Translations under genes and position numbers: made by a program
Shown here: positions 29,456 to 39,485 of the stretch, piece by piece
Numbering within the stretch: position 1 is the stretch's first letter
Layout: every line of letters begins with the position of its first letter
From: Craterostigma plantagineum
Lineage: Eukaryota > Streptophyta > Magnoliopsida > Lamiales > Linderniaceae
NCBI GenBank assembly: GCA_027422505.1
Contig: JAPQWV010000005.1
Coordinates: 13,955,501 to 14,019,500 of the forward strand
Length of the DNA: 64,000 bases
Reading direction: 5' to 3'
Notes under the pieces: model-generated
Databases searched by the model: none
What the model was told of the DNA's origin: nothing
Seen by the model: the letters and a program-made list of their open reading frames with translations, nothing else

Positions 29456-30920
29456 TATATGCTACTTCGAATTTTCATTTAACCAAGCTCGAGATCCCTT
29501 TTATAACATATCTCGAGATTCATGTCAAGTCTATGTCGAGATCAAAGTTCATATCGAGATTTATTCTACAATGCATCTCGACATTTATTTTAGAACTCAT
29601 TTAGTTAACCATGTCTAATAGAATTTCTGAAATGGTACCTTTTTAACTTAAGTCAAAATTTGGAACTTTAGGGTTTCGAATCTCATTAAAATCGAAACTA
29701 GGGTTTTCAAACTAAGCCAATTTTGTGAAAATAAAATTAGACTAACAAACCCTAATTTTATATGTTCCTATATTTAGGGTTTGAAGATTAGCGACTTACC
29801 GATAAGCTAATAGCTAAGGATACCAGGTAAGTGGAAGTCCCATTTACAACACATAACTATATGTGCATGAAATTATGTGTTATATGTTTATGTGAATTCA
29901 TGTGACTTCCTACGTGAATTATTTGCGTTACATGACACGCATAATTTAATTAGATAATATTATGGCATGACATGCATATTCACGACATGATCATATGCAC
30001 GCACGTTTAGTACAAAAGGCATGATATGAGAGCGTGCATAATATACGATCGCCTGAGAGCGATAAAGATTTGCCGATATGGGCGTCTGATGTCGACTCAC
30101 AGTTGAGTCACGGCTCTTCTATGCTACCATGGTGATGTCGTATGGCGTTACCTTCAAGACATGACATGTACAAGACAAGACATGATTTTAGGGCTAATGC
30201 CCTCATGGCGGATCGTGAAACCTGGAGGGTGCGAGCTGAGGGATTAAGCGACACCGAGGGTACCTCTGGGGTTGACTACCTTAGATTAGGCTACCAGTGT
30301 GAAGCGTCGTATGAAACCACCTTGGGACAGAAAAGGCGCCCTAGGGTTAGCCTCCCTTGAGTGGGTATTGCCACTTATATATTTTATCCCTTGTGGATTC
30401 GAGCTCCATGATGGTGCATAGCAAGATAGCCGAGGGCCCTACATGACAAGGCAAGACAAGGAAAAATATGAGGTCTAAGGAGCATTGGCGCGGATGCCTT
30501 TGCGAGTTTAGGACACGTGCATGGCGTGCATGGCTTTCACTTACTGAGCTTTATAAACTCATTCCACGAATTTATGTGTTGTAGGTTCACGGGATCACGG
30601 TACGTGATTTTACGATGGCGAGGCCTATTTTTGAAGCTTTCGGAGGACTTTTGAGGTGGCAGTGTGTACATGGATGCGACCTGAGTGGCGGGCCGATAGG
30701 TTATTTTGAACACGCATGCGCACTCTACCTTGTATTTATGTCCTAGGAATATTTTGTACTGTACAGGAGAATTTCCTTTATATAAAAGGAAAAATTTTGT
30801 ACGCATTTTCTTATATAGATTTCATTTATATCACATGCAGTCACATAAAATAGTAGTTATATCACATGCAGTCACATAAAATAGTAGTAAGAATGGGCGG
30901 TAGGAGTCAGGGGCGTCGCA
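29456..30920 (+). repeat. Tekay-1 5' LTR, 5'-truncated
   Basis: It matches 42981-44423 nearly base for base and ends GGGGCGTCGCA before the primer site. The first half of the LTR (equivalent to 35573-35748 and 41740-42980) is missing. It contains a 31-bp duplication (TATATCACATGCAGTCACAT unit) near 30830-30890 absent from the 3' copy. The TATA box is at 30781-30787 inside a self-complementary TTCCTTTATATAAAAGGAA. Confidence 0.9.
30781..30787 (+). promoter_or_regulatory. TATA box of the Tekay-1 LTR
   Basis: TATAAAA lies 134 bp before the LTR end, and the same sequence is at 44313-44319 in the 3' LTR. It sits in a near-palindrome that could form a hairpin. Confidence 0.55.
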
Positions 30921-30922
30921 GG

Positions 30923-30934
30923 TGGTATCAGAGC
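30923..30934 (+). other. Primer-binding site of Tekay-1 (initiator tRNA-Met)
   Basis: TGGTATCAGAGC is the exact initiator tRNA-Met complement, two bases inside the LTR end. Confidence 0.93.
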
Positions 30935-31075
30935 TTTCGGTTATAAGTTCTGTAGACTGTCCATGTACACACACTCAAAAGCACGGAAGCGGCCTTGCTA
31001 GTAAGTTTTGTTTCTATGAATGTTGTATGTGCGTAATTTATTGGCCATAGGGACTATTAGGGTATCAGGACAAGA

Positions 31076-32160
31076 ATGGGTAGAACAAGAAGTGAGGGTA
31101 GCGGGAGCGTTAGTAAAGGCAAGTAACCTGATACACAAACCGATAATCGCGACACGGCGATTATTCAGCTGACGGAACTAGTCCGCCAACAGTCTACCCA
31201 AATACAAGAACTAATTCAGCAGCGTAACACGGGCGGACAACCAAGTGGTGGACTTTTTCAAGCAGAAAGGGTTGAAATAGCGGGGGAAAGATTTCGCAAA
31301 CTCAATCCCCCGACTTTTGAAGATGCGGTCGACCCTACTGCGGCCGAGGACTGGCTCCGAACACTGGAAAGTATGTTCCAGTATAGTAGGATTCCAGAAG
31401 ATGAAAAGGTCTTATGTGCTGCCTTCCTGCTGAGAGGGAGTGCATGCCACTGGTGGGATACAATTCTCGCCTTTGAAGACCCTATCACGATGACATGGGA
31501 CCGATTCAAGGAGCTTTTTCGAAGCAAGTACTTCATTGCCCCGGTACGAGCCCAAAGGTTGAATGAATTCATCAACCTACGCCAGGGCCCGATGACCGTG
31601 GCATAATATATCAAAAAGTTTGAGCAATTGTCCCGATTCGCTGCTCACATGGTGAGTACAGATGCATTAAAGGTGGAGCGTTTCTTGGAAGGCCTGAAAC
31701 CTGAATTATATAGAGATGTAAACATGGCCGGATCCCAAGGAGCTACCTATGCTCAAGTGGCTGAACGCGCGTTAATGGCGGAGCAAGCCGAACTCCGAAT
31801 TATGCGTGCCCATGAAGCGAAGAGAAAGTTTATTCAAGGGCCGAAGTGGAGTGGAGGTAGCCCGAAGAAACCCTTTAACCCAAACCCTAAGAATGCCCGA
31901 CCTAATTTCCAAAACCGATCTGGACCTCCACAACAATTCAGTACTAATCAGGGAAGACCTCCAATGAGCATACCCCCATGTCCCCGGTGCACACGTCGAC
32001 ATCTGGGAGTATGCTATTCGCAGAATGTAGTCTGCTATAAGTGGGCAAGACAGGCCACTTTTCCAAGGCATGCACGGAAGTTACATCTGGAAGTCAAGCT
32101 CCCATTCAAGCTAGGCCACCTACGGTACCTGCTAGAGTTTACACGTTGACTTCTGAATAG
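31076..32160 (+). pseudogene. Tekay-1 gag with stops and a frameshift
   Basis: It starts MGRTRSEGSGSVSKGK and meets a TAA at about 31124, then continues in frame (LTELVRQQSTQIQELIQQ). The retrotransposon gag core follows: FRKLNPPTFEDAVDPTAAED, ACHWWDTILAFEDPITMTWD and FKELFRSKYFIAP, then a TAA near 31602 inside the M-T-V-A-x-Y motif. The C-terminal part runs LSRFAAHMV ... FLEGLKPELYRDV and a basic Asn/Pro-rich tail. The zinc knuckle begins CYKW near 32033 and is broken by a frameshift. Gag would form the particle; this copy cannot make it intact. Confidence 0.85.
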
Positions 32161-35100
32161 GCGGAGAACAACCCGTCTGTAGTGGCAGGTACTCTCCTAA
32201 TCCATTCAACCCCGACATGCATATTAGTTGATTCAGGAGCCACGCATTCATTTGCATCTACTAACTGCGTGGCGAGACTCGGGGTTACACCTAACTTAGT
32301 TAGCTACGAATACAACGTTACCATTCCTCACGGAACCTCTACGAGAACCAACCAAATCTGACGAGATAGCCCCGTAATAGTGAACGATAGAACCTTACCC
32401 GTTGACCTGATAGTCATTCCAATGAACGATATGAAGTAATCCTTGGAATGGACTGGCTATCGAAGTACGGAGCAATTATTGACTGCAACCGTAAGCAAGT
32501 GACCTTTAACCTAGGAGACACCGAACCATTCGCATTCACGGGAAGTAGCAAGCGTAATAAGATTCCCAAGATTTCAGCAATGAAGGCACATCGTTTGCTC
32601 AAGACAGGATGTGAAGCTTACCTGATATTCGCGATATCATCCGAAGAACGTTCACCCCCGAAGTTAGAAGAAGTCCCAGTAGTACGAGACTTTCCCGATG
32701 TGTTCCCTGAAGACTTACCCGGACTTCCGCCATCGTGAAATTCAGTTCACGATTGATTTAGTGCCAGGAGCTGCACCAATTTCTAAGGCACCGTACCGAC
32801 TCGCTCTAGCTGAACTAAAGGAATTGAGGGAGCAACTGGATGAACTGTTGCGAAAAGGGTTCATTCAGCCGAGTTTCTCACCATGGGGAGCACCAGTTCT
32901 GTTCGTTAAGAAGAAAGATGGATCGATGCGGCTTTGCATCGATTATAGGGAACTGAACAAGATTACGATCAAGAACAAATATCCCCTTCCTCGAATTGAC
33001 GACTTATTCGACCAACTGCAAGGCGCAACTGTCTTTTCGAAGATAGACCTGAGGTCAGGATATCACCAGTTGAAGATTAGAAAAGAGGATGTCCCGAAGA
33101 CAGCTTTCAGTACCCGCTACGGGCACTACGAATTCCTAGTCATGCCTTTTGGGATGACTAATGCGCCGGCAGCATGACTGATGAACCGGGTATTCAAGCC
33201 ATTCCTAGATAAGTGGTTATCGTATTCATTGATGACATTCTTATCTATTCGAAGACTAAAGAGGAGCATGAACAACACCTGAAGATAGTATTAGAGATCT
33301 TACGAGAAAAGCAGTTGTATGCGAAATTCAAGAAATGCGAGTTCTGGCTCAATCAAGTCGCATTTCTTGGACACGTTATCTCGGGAGCTGGAATTTCTGT
33401 TGATCCCAGCAAAATCGAGGCTATTAACAACTGGCCTCAACCGACGAACGTGACAGAAATACGGAGTTTTCTTGGACTAGCCGGATATTATCGGAAGTTC
33501 ATCAAGGATTTCTCCAAAATTGCATAAACCCTGACGAAGCTGACGAAGAAGAATACTCCATTTCAATGGGACGATGCTTGCGAGCAAAGCTTTCAAGAAC
33601 TTAAGAAACGACTCACTACGGCTCTAGTACTAACTATCCCTACAGGCGCTGGAGGGTTTTCTGTTTATAGTGATGCGTCCAAAAATGGCCTAGGATGCGT
33701 TCTAATGCAAAACGGAAACGTAGTTGCATATGCTTCCCGACAGCTAATGGATTATGAGAAGAACTACCCGACTCACGACCTAGAGCTTGCCGCTGTAGTT
33801 TTTGCTCTCAAGATTTGGAGGCACTACCTATACGGCGAGCGATGCGAGATCTTCACTGATCACAAGAGTCTCAAATACTTCTTCACTCAGAAGGAGTTAA
33901 ATATGAGACAACGACGATGGCTCGAGTTAGTCAAGGACTATGACTGCGTAATTAGCTACCACCCGGGGAAAGCAAATGTAGTGGTTGATGCACTAAGCCG
34001 GAAGACTGTGAATACAGAGCTACAAAGGCTCGAAGTGGAGTTAATACCTATTGGCGAGATTGAGACAAGACTAGCAGCGTTAACACTTCGACCTACACTA
34101 ATGGAGCAGATTACGAAAGCCCAGGAGAACGACGAGTTATATCTGAAAATCAAAGAAACTCCTATAGAGCAAAGATCTTCGGACTTCACCATACGAGACG
34201 ACGGAAGCTTATACTACAGAAGTCGTTTATATGTTCCTAACGACGTCGAACTCCGAAAGATTGTCATGACGGAAGCCCATACCACCGTTTATTCTATCCA
34301 CCCAGGAGCAACGAAGATGTACAGGGATCTACGAGCCAACTATTGGTGGCCAGGGATGAAAAGAGAAATCGCAACCTTCGTAAGCCAATGCCTGACATGT
34401 CAACAAATTAAGGCAGAACATCAACGAGCGGCAGGAACCTTGCAATCCCTGCCAGTACCCGAATGGAAATGGGATCACATTACGATGGACTTCGTTGTTG
34501 GCTTGCCTAAGACCGTGAAAGGCCATGACGCTATATGGGTCATCGTTGATAGATTGACCAAGTCCGTTCACTTCCTGCCTATCAGTTCAACATTTTCAAT
34601 GGAATGATACGCGGAATTATATGTTCAAGAAATAGTACGACTTCACGGAGTTCCAATCTCGATCGTTTCCAATCGTGATTCGAAATTCTTATCCAAGTTC
34701 TGGATGAGTTTGCAGAAAGCCATGGGAACTAAGTTATCCTTCAGTACTGCCTACCATCCTCAGACAGACGGACAATCTGAACGAACAATCCAGACGTTAG
34801 AAGACATGCTAAGAGCCTGCGTGCTCGACTTTAAAGGAAATTGGAGCAGATATCTCCCTTTGATTGAGTTCTCATACAACAACAGTTTTCATGCAACGAT
34901 CGGAATGGCCCCATATGAAGCTCTATATGGACGCAAGTGTAGATCTCCCATCCACTGGGATGAAGTTGGAGAACGGGCGATACTAGGCCCTGACCTAGTG
35001 CAAGAGATGACTGAAGCAATATCTAAAGTACGGGAACGGATGAAAACAGCCCAAAGCAGACAGAAAAGCTACGCAGACCAAAAGCGTAGACCACTGGAAT

Positions 35101-35536
35101 TTGAACCAGAGGATTATGTGTTCCTAAAAGTGTCCCCGATGAAAGGCGTAAAGCGATTCAGAAAGAAAGGCAAGTTGAGCCCACGTTACATAGGACCGTT
35201 CCGAATACTCAGAAAAGTTGGCGAAGTTGCCTATCAACTGGAACTACCGAATTCGCTAGCTCAAGTACATGATATTTTTCACGTATCGACGTTACGAAAA
35301 TACGTCGCAGACCCAAGCCATGTATTGAACACTGAAAATTTTCATCAACACCTCAAGCCAGATTTAAGCTACGAGGAGAAGCCAGTGGAAATCCTTATGT
35401 ACGACATGAAACGATTACGGAATAAAGAAATTCCACTAGTCAAGGTGTTATGGCAGAATCAGTCCACGGATGAAGCTACGTGGGAACGGGAAGATGATAT
35501 GAGGAACCGCTACCCTGAGTTATTTCTCCCTACCTG
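32161..35536 (+). pseudogene. Tekay-1 pol: PR-RT-RNaseH-INT-chromodomain, broken
   Basis: The protease keeps LVDSGATHSF at about 32225-32253. RT keeps [35 protein letters not shown] and [14 protein letters not shown]; after a TGA at about 33175 and a frameshift it continues with the catalytic FIDD (33225-33236). RNase H begins [14 protein letters not shown] (33655) and includes [19 protein letters not shown] and [10 protein letters not shown]. Integrase keeps the HHCC region (34280-34400) and [15 protein letters not shown]. The second catalytic site reads SNRDSKF in place of SDRD (AAT at 34671-34673). The E is in [18 protein letters not shown]. The C-terminus ([25 protein letters not shown]) is chromodomain-like, which targets integration in chromoviruses. 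A TGA lies at 34602-34604. The enzyme set is not functional. Confidence 0.88.
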
Positions 35537-35558
35537 ATTTCGGGGGCGAAATCCCTTC

Positions 35559-35572
35559 TAAGGGGGGGAGGA
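35559..35572 (+). other. Polypurine tract of Tekay-1
   Basis: TAAGGGGGGGAGGA lies immediately before the TGTAATAC start of the 3' LTR and fixes that boundary. Confidence 0.85.
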
Positions 35573-35748
35573 TGTAATACCCGAGTCCCGTAAGTAAGCC
35601 GGCCAATAAATAAGCATACTTATTATATGATTTACGTGACTGCATGAGACGTGTTTTACGATTTTATGTGTTTATATGATTTTAAATTAAATTAGGGTTA
35701 CTAACCAAATAGAGGAATTAATTCAAATTAGTTTAGCTATTGATTTTA
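35573..35748 (+). repeat. Tekay-1 3' LTR, first segment
   Basis: It begins TGTAATACCCGAG and ends with TAGCTATTGATTTTA, the left copy of the LINE-2 target duplication. This segment has no counterpart in the truncated 5' LTR. Confidence 0.88.
35734..35748. repeat. Target-site duplication of LINE-2, left copy
   Basis: TAGCTATTGATTTTA, repeated exactly at 41725-41739. Confidence 0.95.
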
Positions 35749-35879
35749 TTTTTTTTGGAATAGGTCCCGGTTTTATATATATATCGGTGAATGTATACAG
35801 AATGGGTGCGAGTATGACTCGACCCATGCAACCAGTAACAGGCTACTGGTGAACAACTCATATGTTAGAACATCAATAT

Positions 35880-38800
35880 CTACCATGCCACTCTCCAAAG
35901 CCGCCGAATAGCAGCCTTCTGTAGGGCATGCTTCTCACCTAGAGTCCCAAGTCGAGCACCCAGTATACCGAGTACCGTGGCCACGACATGGGCAGGGGAA
36001 GAGCGGATGTTCTCCCTCCATCGCCTGTTCCGCTCCTGCCAAATGTGATAAACAATCGATGCAAGGACATGTCGATAAGCAATATGAAATAAGTGCCGGC
36101 TTCTCCACTTCAGAGCAGCCCAATGAATGCTCCTGTCCCAATCAATATATGGTATCCGCCACCGTATCCTGTATCTCAATATCACGCGGCATCGCAACGA
36201 AAAGGGACAAGAAAAGAAAAGATGAGAGATCGTCTCCCGACTCCCAGTATCACAAAGGAGGCAGGCTTCCGTTCCTGCGCGCTGAGCCACCCATGGTAAG
36301 CTACGAACAGATAGACGTCCTCGTATAGCAAGCCAGAGGATGAACTCATGACGTGGTATACGTAAACAACCCCCGAAGAGAGAGGCCCAAATGACTCTGT
36401 CACGCCGCGGTCGGGTGGCCTCGCGAACCGCCCTCGAAGAGAAACGTCCATCAGGAGTCCCTATCCAGCGAACACGATCAACTTGCGACGGCTCCACCTG
36501 TGGTAAGAGAGGGCCAAACTCAATATACTCGGATGTCGTCGTGGCTGGCCAAGACCAACCATCCGGCGTGATGACCTCACTGAGGCGTGTGTCGTGCGGC
36601 AGTCCCATCACCATCGGCCCCCTAGGATATCTCTCCATCAGTGAGGTCATCAGCAGCCAAGGGTCCTTCCATAGCCATATGGATCGCCCGTCTCCTACCT
36701 GATAAGATATGAATGGGCGAAGGACATCCCGAAGCTTGAGCAGCTTCTTCCAACTCCAAGATGTGTTGCTCCCTGGCAACATCTCCCAAAGCGATCTGTT
36801 ATGCAGTCTAGTGCAGTACAGCCAGTCCACCCAAATCGAGTCAGGAGCATGCGAGGCCACACTCCACAAATGTCGAAGGAGCAATGCTCGATTATCGGTC
36901 ACTATGGGCCGTATCCCAAGTCCTCCCTCGGCGATCGGTATACACAGATCAGCCCATGCAACTCGCGCCGGCGAGCCAGCCCACAAGAATTTCCTCAAGC
37001 GTGCCTCAATAGCTCGAATAACCCCCTTTGGGAGAAGGAATATACCCGCCCAATAGATATGAAGTGCAGAGAGAACGGACTTGATAAGTTGCACTCTCCC
37101 AGCATAAGAGAGCGACTTGTTCAGCCAGGACCCCAACCTCCTATCAACCTTCTGCACTAAAGGCGCACAATCAGAAATAGATAATCTACCTGGAATCAAT
37201 GGAACTCCCAGGTAGCGCACAGGCAGATGACCCTGAGGAATACCAAGAATCGTCTGAAAACGCGGCGCTAAGCTCTCAGCGCGCTTACTCACAAACATCT
37301 CGCTCTTGGCAGGGCTCGGCGCCAACCCCGAAGCACCTGCAAAGTCATCCAGCGCAGCCTTAAGAACCCCAATCGAAACCTCATCAGCATGACAAAAGAG
37401 TAATAGGTCATCTGCAAACGCAAGCATGGCCAGCTTCGACGTCTCACAACGCCAGTGATAAAGAAAGCGCGGTTCAAGGCAGATGCGATGTGTAACCATC
37501 CCCCGTAAGACCTCCATCACCAACGTGAAAAGGTACGGGGACAAAGGGTCTCCTTGTCGAAGACCTCTCTTCCCCTGAAAATACCCCGCCTGCGCCCCAT
37601 GTAGGTTAATAGAAAAGGTCGTCGAAGTGACACAACAGCGAATCCAAGCCACAAATGTCGGGTGGAACCCCATTGCTTCCATAGCAGCCAACAAGAAGCT
37701 CCACTCAACCTTATCGTAGGCCTTAGCCAAATCCACCTTTAGTGCAACACGAGGGGGGCGGCCCATGCTGTTATACCCCAAACAGATCTCCTGGGCTAAA
37801 AGAATGTTATCACTGATCTTCCGTCCCGGAATAAAAGCCGTCTGAGTCGGATGGACGAGCTCCCCAAGAACAAGCTTCAGCCTGTTAGCAATAACCTTAG
37901 AGATTACCTTAAACAGGACGTTGCAGCACGAGATAGGTCTATAGTCAGCCGCTCTCCTCGGTGCGTCCCCCTTCGGAATGAGCGTGATGGACGTGCTATT
38001 AAGACCCTTAAGCAACCGGCCTGTTAGAAAGAAATCCTGAACCGCGAGAATGAGATCCGCCCCAATAATGCTCCATGCCGCTTTAAAGAAAGCGGCCGTA
38101 AATCCATCCGGTCCCGGTGCTTTCTCGTCCCCCATGGAGAAGAGAGCCTCCTTGATCTCAGTCGGCTCAATAGGTCTGATCATATGAGAAGCGGTATCCC
38201 CCGATAGAGATCGAGTGATATAAGGCGCAAGATCAACCTGATCTGGCCTCGCCGAGACGCCCAACAGGTCCCGATAGAATCGCACCAACTCATCCCGAAC
38301 AGCCCCCTCACCATGGATTAGCTCCCCGCTCTCAGAATCCAATGCAAGAATCCGATTCCTTGCGCGTCGCATAGCTACCTTTCGGAAGAAGAATGATGTG
38401 CACTGATCCCCCTCCTTAAGCCAAGATAGCTTGGCCCGTTGTGACAACGCAGAGTGCTCCATATCAACCGCCCTCGTGTATAAGTCCCGGCAGAATCGCT
38501 CCAAGTCGTGGAAGAACGTCTCATCCGGGAATCTGCTCGTGAAATCTTGACATATGTCGAGGAATCGCTTGGCTTCAACAACATTCATCGCTAGATCCCC
38601 CTTCGACCTACGCATCTGTCGAAATATATGCTTGAGGTCCTTAAGGCGCCTCGTGAGAACATACATAGGATACCCGGCTCGCGCAACATCCCAAACCCGC
38701 TGAACCTGTGCCAAAAAGGATGCATCGTGTATCAAAAAGTTATCGAAGCGAAACGTCGATAACCTCGGGGTACCACGGACTTCGCCGAGAAGCAACGGGC

Positions 38801-39485
38801 TATGATCAGAAGGCCCGGGCAAATCAGCCCTATAGGAGCAATCGGGATACTTGGCGAACCACACCGGATTACCAATCACACGGTCAAGTCTTCGCCAGAT
38901 TCCGGCCTCGGCCCGTTGTTGATTATACCACGTAAAAAATTGTCCGGTATGCGGCAGCGTCATCAAATCCGCTCGAAGCAAGCAGTCGCGTAAATCCCGG
39001 GTATCTCGATCATTAATGACTCCTCCCCTTCCTTCCGCAGCTTCAACAATAGCATTAAAGTCACCTAAGACAATCCATGGGTCATTGTGGCGTAGAGCAG
39101 ACGTACTAATAATATCCTCCCAAAGCTCGCACCTCTCCTCCCTTCGGTTCTTTCCATAAATGAAAGATACGTAGGTCGTCTCATTAGCAGCAATAGAGAA
39201 CACCTTACAATGGATAGATTGCGCAGTAAAGGCCTCAACCGAGACCTGAATCCAAGATGGGTCCCATCCAACCCAAATGCGTGATCCGGGGCCTCCATCA
39301 TAATCAAAAAACCACGTCCATGCAGAGTTAATTCTGCCCGAGATGGAAGCTGCATTAACTGTTGAAACCCTAGTCTCCAAGAGGGCAATTAAATGCAATC
39401 CGTTACGTGCCACCAACTCCTCCACTCCCTTCCCGTGGTCCCGCTTATTTAGACCACGCACATTCCACACCCCGACACTGATCAT
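35880..39485 (-). CDS. LINE-2 ORF2: endonuclease-reverse transcriptase, intact
   Basis: The 1201-residue protein performs target-primed reverse transcription in the nucleus. The AP-type endonuclease (1-235) shows MISVGVWNVRGLNKRDH, LIALLETRVS, WIVLGDFNAIV and SDHSPLLL. The RT domain (about 480-760) shows DYRPISCCNVLFKVISKVI, TAFIPGRKISDNILLAQEI, KAYDKVEWSFL, GLRQGDPLSPYLF and the catalytic FADD at 37407-37418. A zinc-binding RT-associated domain lies near 1040-1120 (HEFILWLAIRGRLSVRSLPW, C-x2-C in ACLLCDTGSRETI). No RNase H domain was recognised. The start ATG (39483-39485) overlaps the ORF1 stop (ATGA). All key catalytic motifs seen are intact, and length equals that of LINE-1 ORF2. Confidence 0.96.
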   Translation of the reverse strand: MISVGVWNVRGLNKRDHGKGVEELVARNGLHLIALLETRVSTVNAASISGRINSAWTWFFDYDGGPGSRIWVGWDPSWIQVSVEAFTAQSIHCKVFSIAANETTYVSFIYGKNRREERCELWEDIISTSALRHNDPWIVLGDFNAIVEAAEGRGGVINDRDTRDLRDCLLRADLMTLPHTGQFFTWYNQQRAEAGIWRRLDRVIGNPVWFAKYPDCSYRADLPGPSDHSPLLLGEVRGTPRLSTFRFDNFLIHDASFLAQVQRVWDVARAGYPMYVLTRRLKDLKHIFRQMRRSKGDLAMNVVEAKRFLDICQDFTSRFPDETFFHDLERFCRDLYTRAVDMEHSALSQRAKLSWLKEGDQCTSFFFRKVAMRRARNRILALDSESGELIHGEGAVRDELVRFYRDLLGVSARPDQVDLAPYITRSLSGDTASHMIRPIEPTEIKEALFSMGDEKAPGPDGFTAAFFKAAWSIIGADLILAVQDFFLTGRLLKGLNSTSITLIPKGDAPRRAADYRPISCCNVLFKVISKVIANRLKLVLGELVHPTQTAFIPGRKISDNILLAQEICLGYNSMGRPPRVALKVDLAKAYDKVEWSFLLAAMEAMGFHPTFVAWIRCCVTSTTFSINLHGAQAGYFQGKRGLRQGDPLSPYLFTLVMEVLRGMVTHRICLEPRFLYHWRCETSKLAMLAFADDLLLFCHADEVSIGVLKAALDDFAGASGLAPSPAKSEMFVSKRAESLAPRFQTILGIPQGHLPVRYLGVPLIPGRLSISDCAPLVQKVDRRLGSWLNKSLSYAGRVQLIKSVLSALHIYWAGIFLLPKGVIRAIEARLRKFLWAGSPARVAWADLCIPIAEGGLGIRPIVTDNRALLLRHLWSVASHAPDSIWVDWLYCTRLHNRSLWEMLPGSNTSWSWKKLLKLRDVLRPFISYQVGDGRSIWLWKDPWLLMTSLMERYPRGPMVMGLPHDTRLSEVITPDGWSWPATTTSEYIEFGPLLPQVEPSQVDRVRWIGTPDGRFSSRAVREATRPRRDRVIWASLFGGCLRIPRHEFILWLAIRGRLSVRSLPWVAQRAGTEACLLCDTGSRETISHLFFSCPFSLRCRVILRYRIRWRIPYIDWDRSIHWAALKWRSRHLFHIAYRHVLASIVYHIWQERNRRWRENIRSSPAHVVATVLGILGARLGTLGEKHALQKAAIRRLWRVAW

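Noticed and set aside
30142..30360. 72-codon frame repeated in both Tekay-1 LTRs (MALPSRHDMYKTRHD...)
   Set aside because: Its presence twice only reflects the LTR duplication; the related solo LTR does not keep it.
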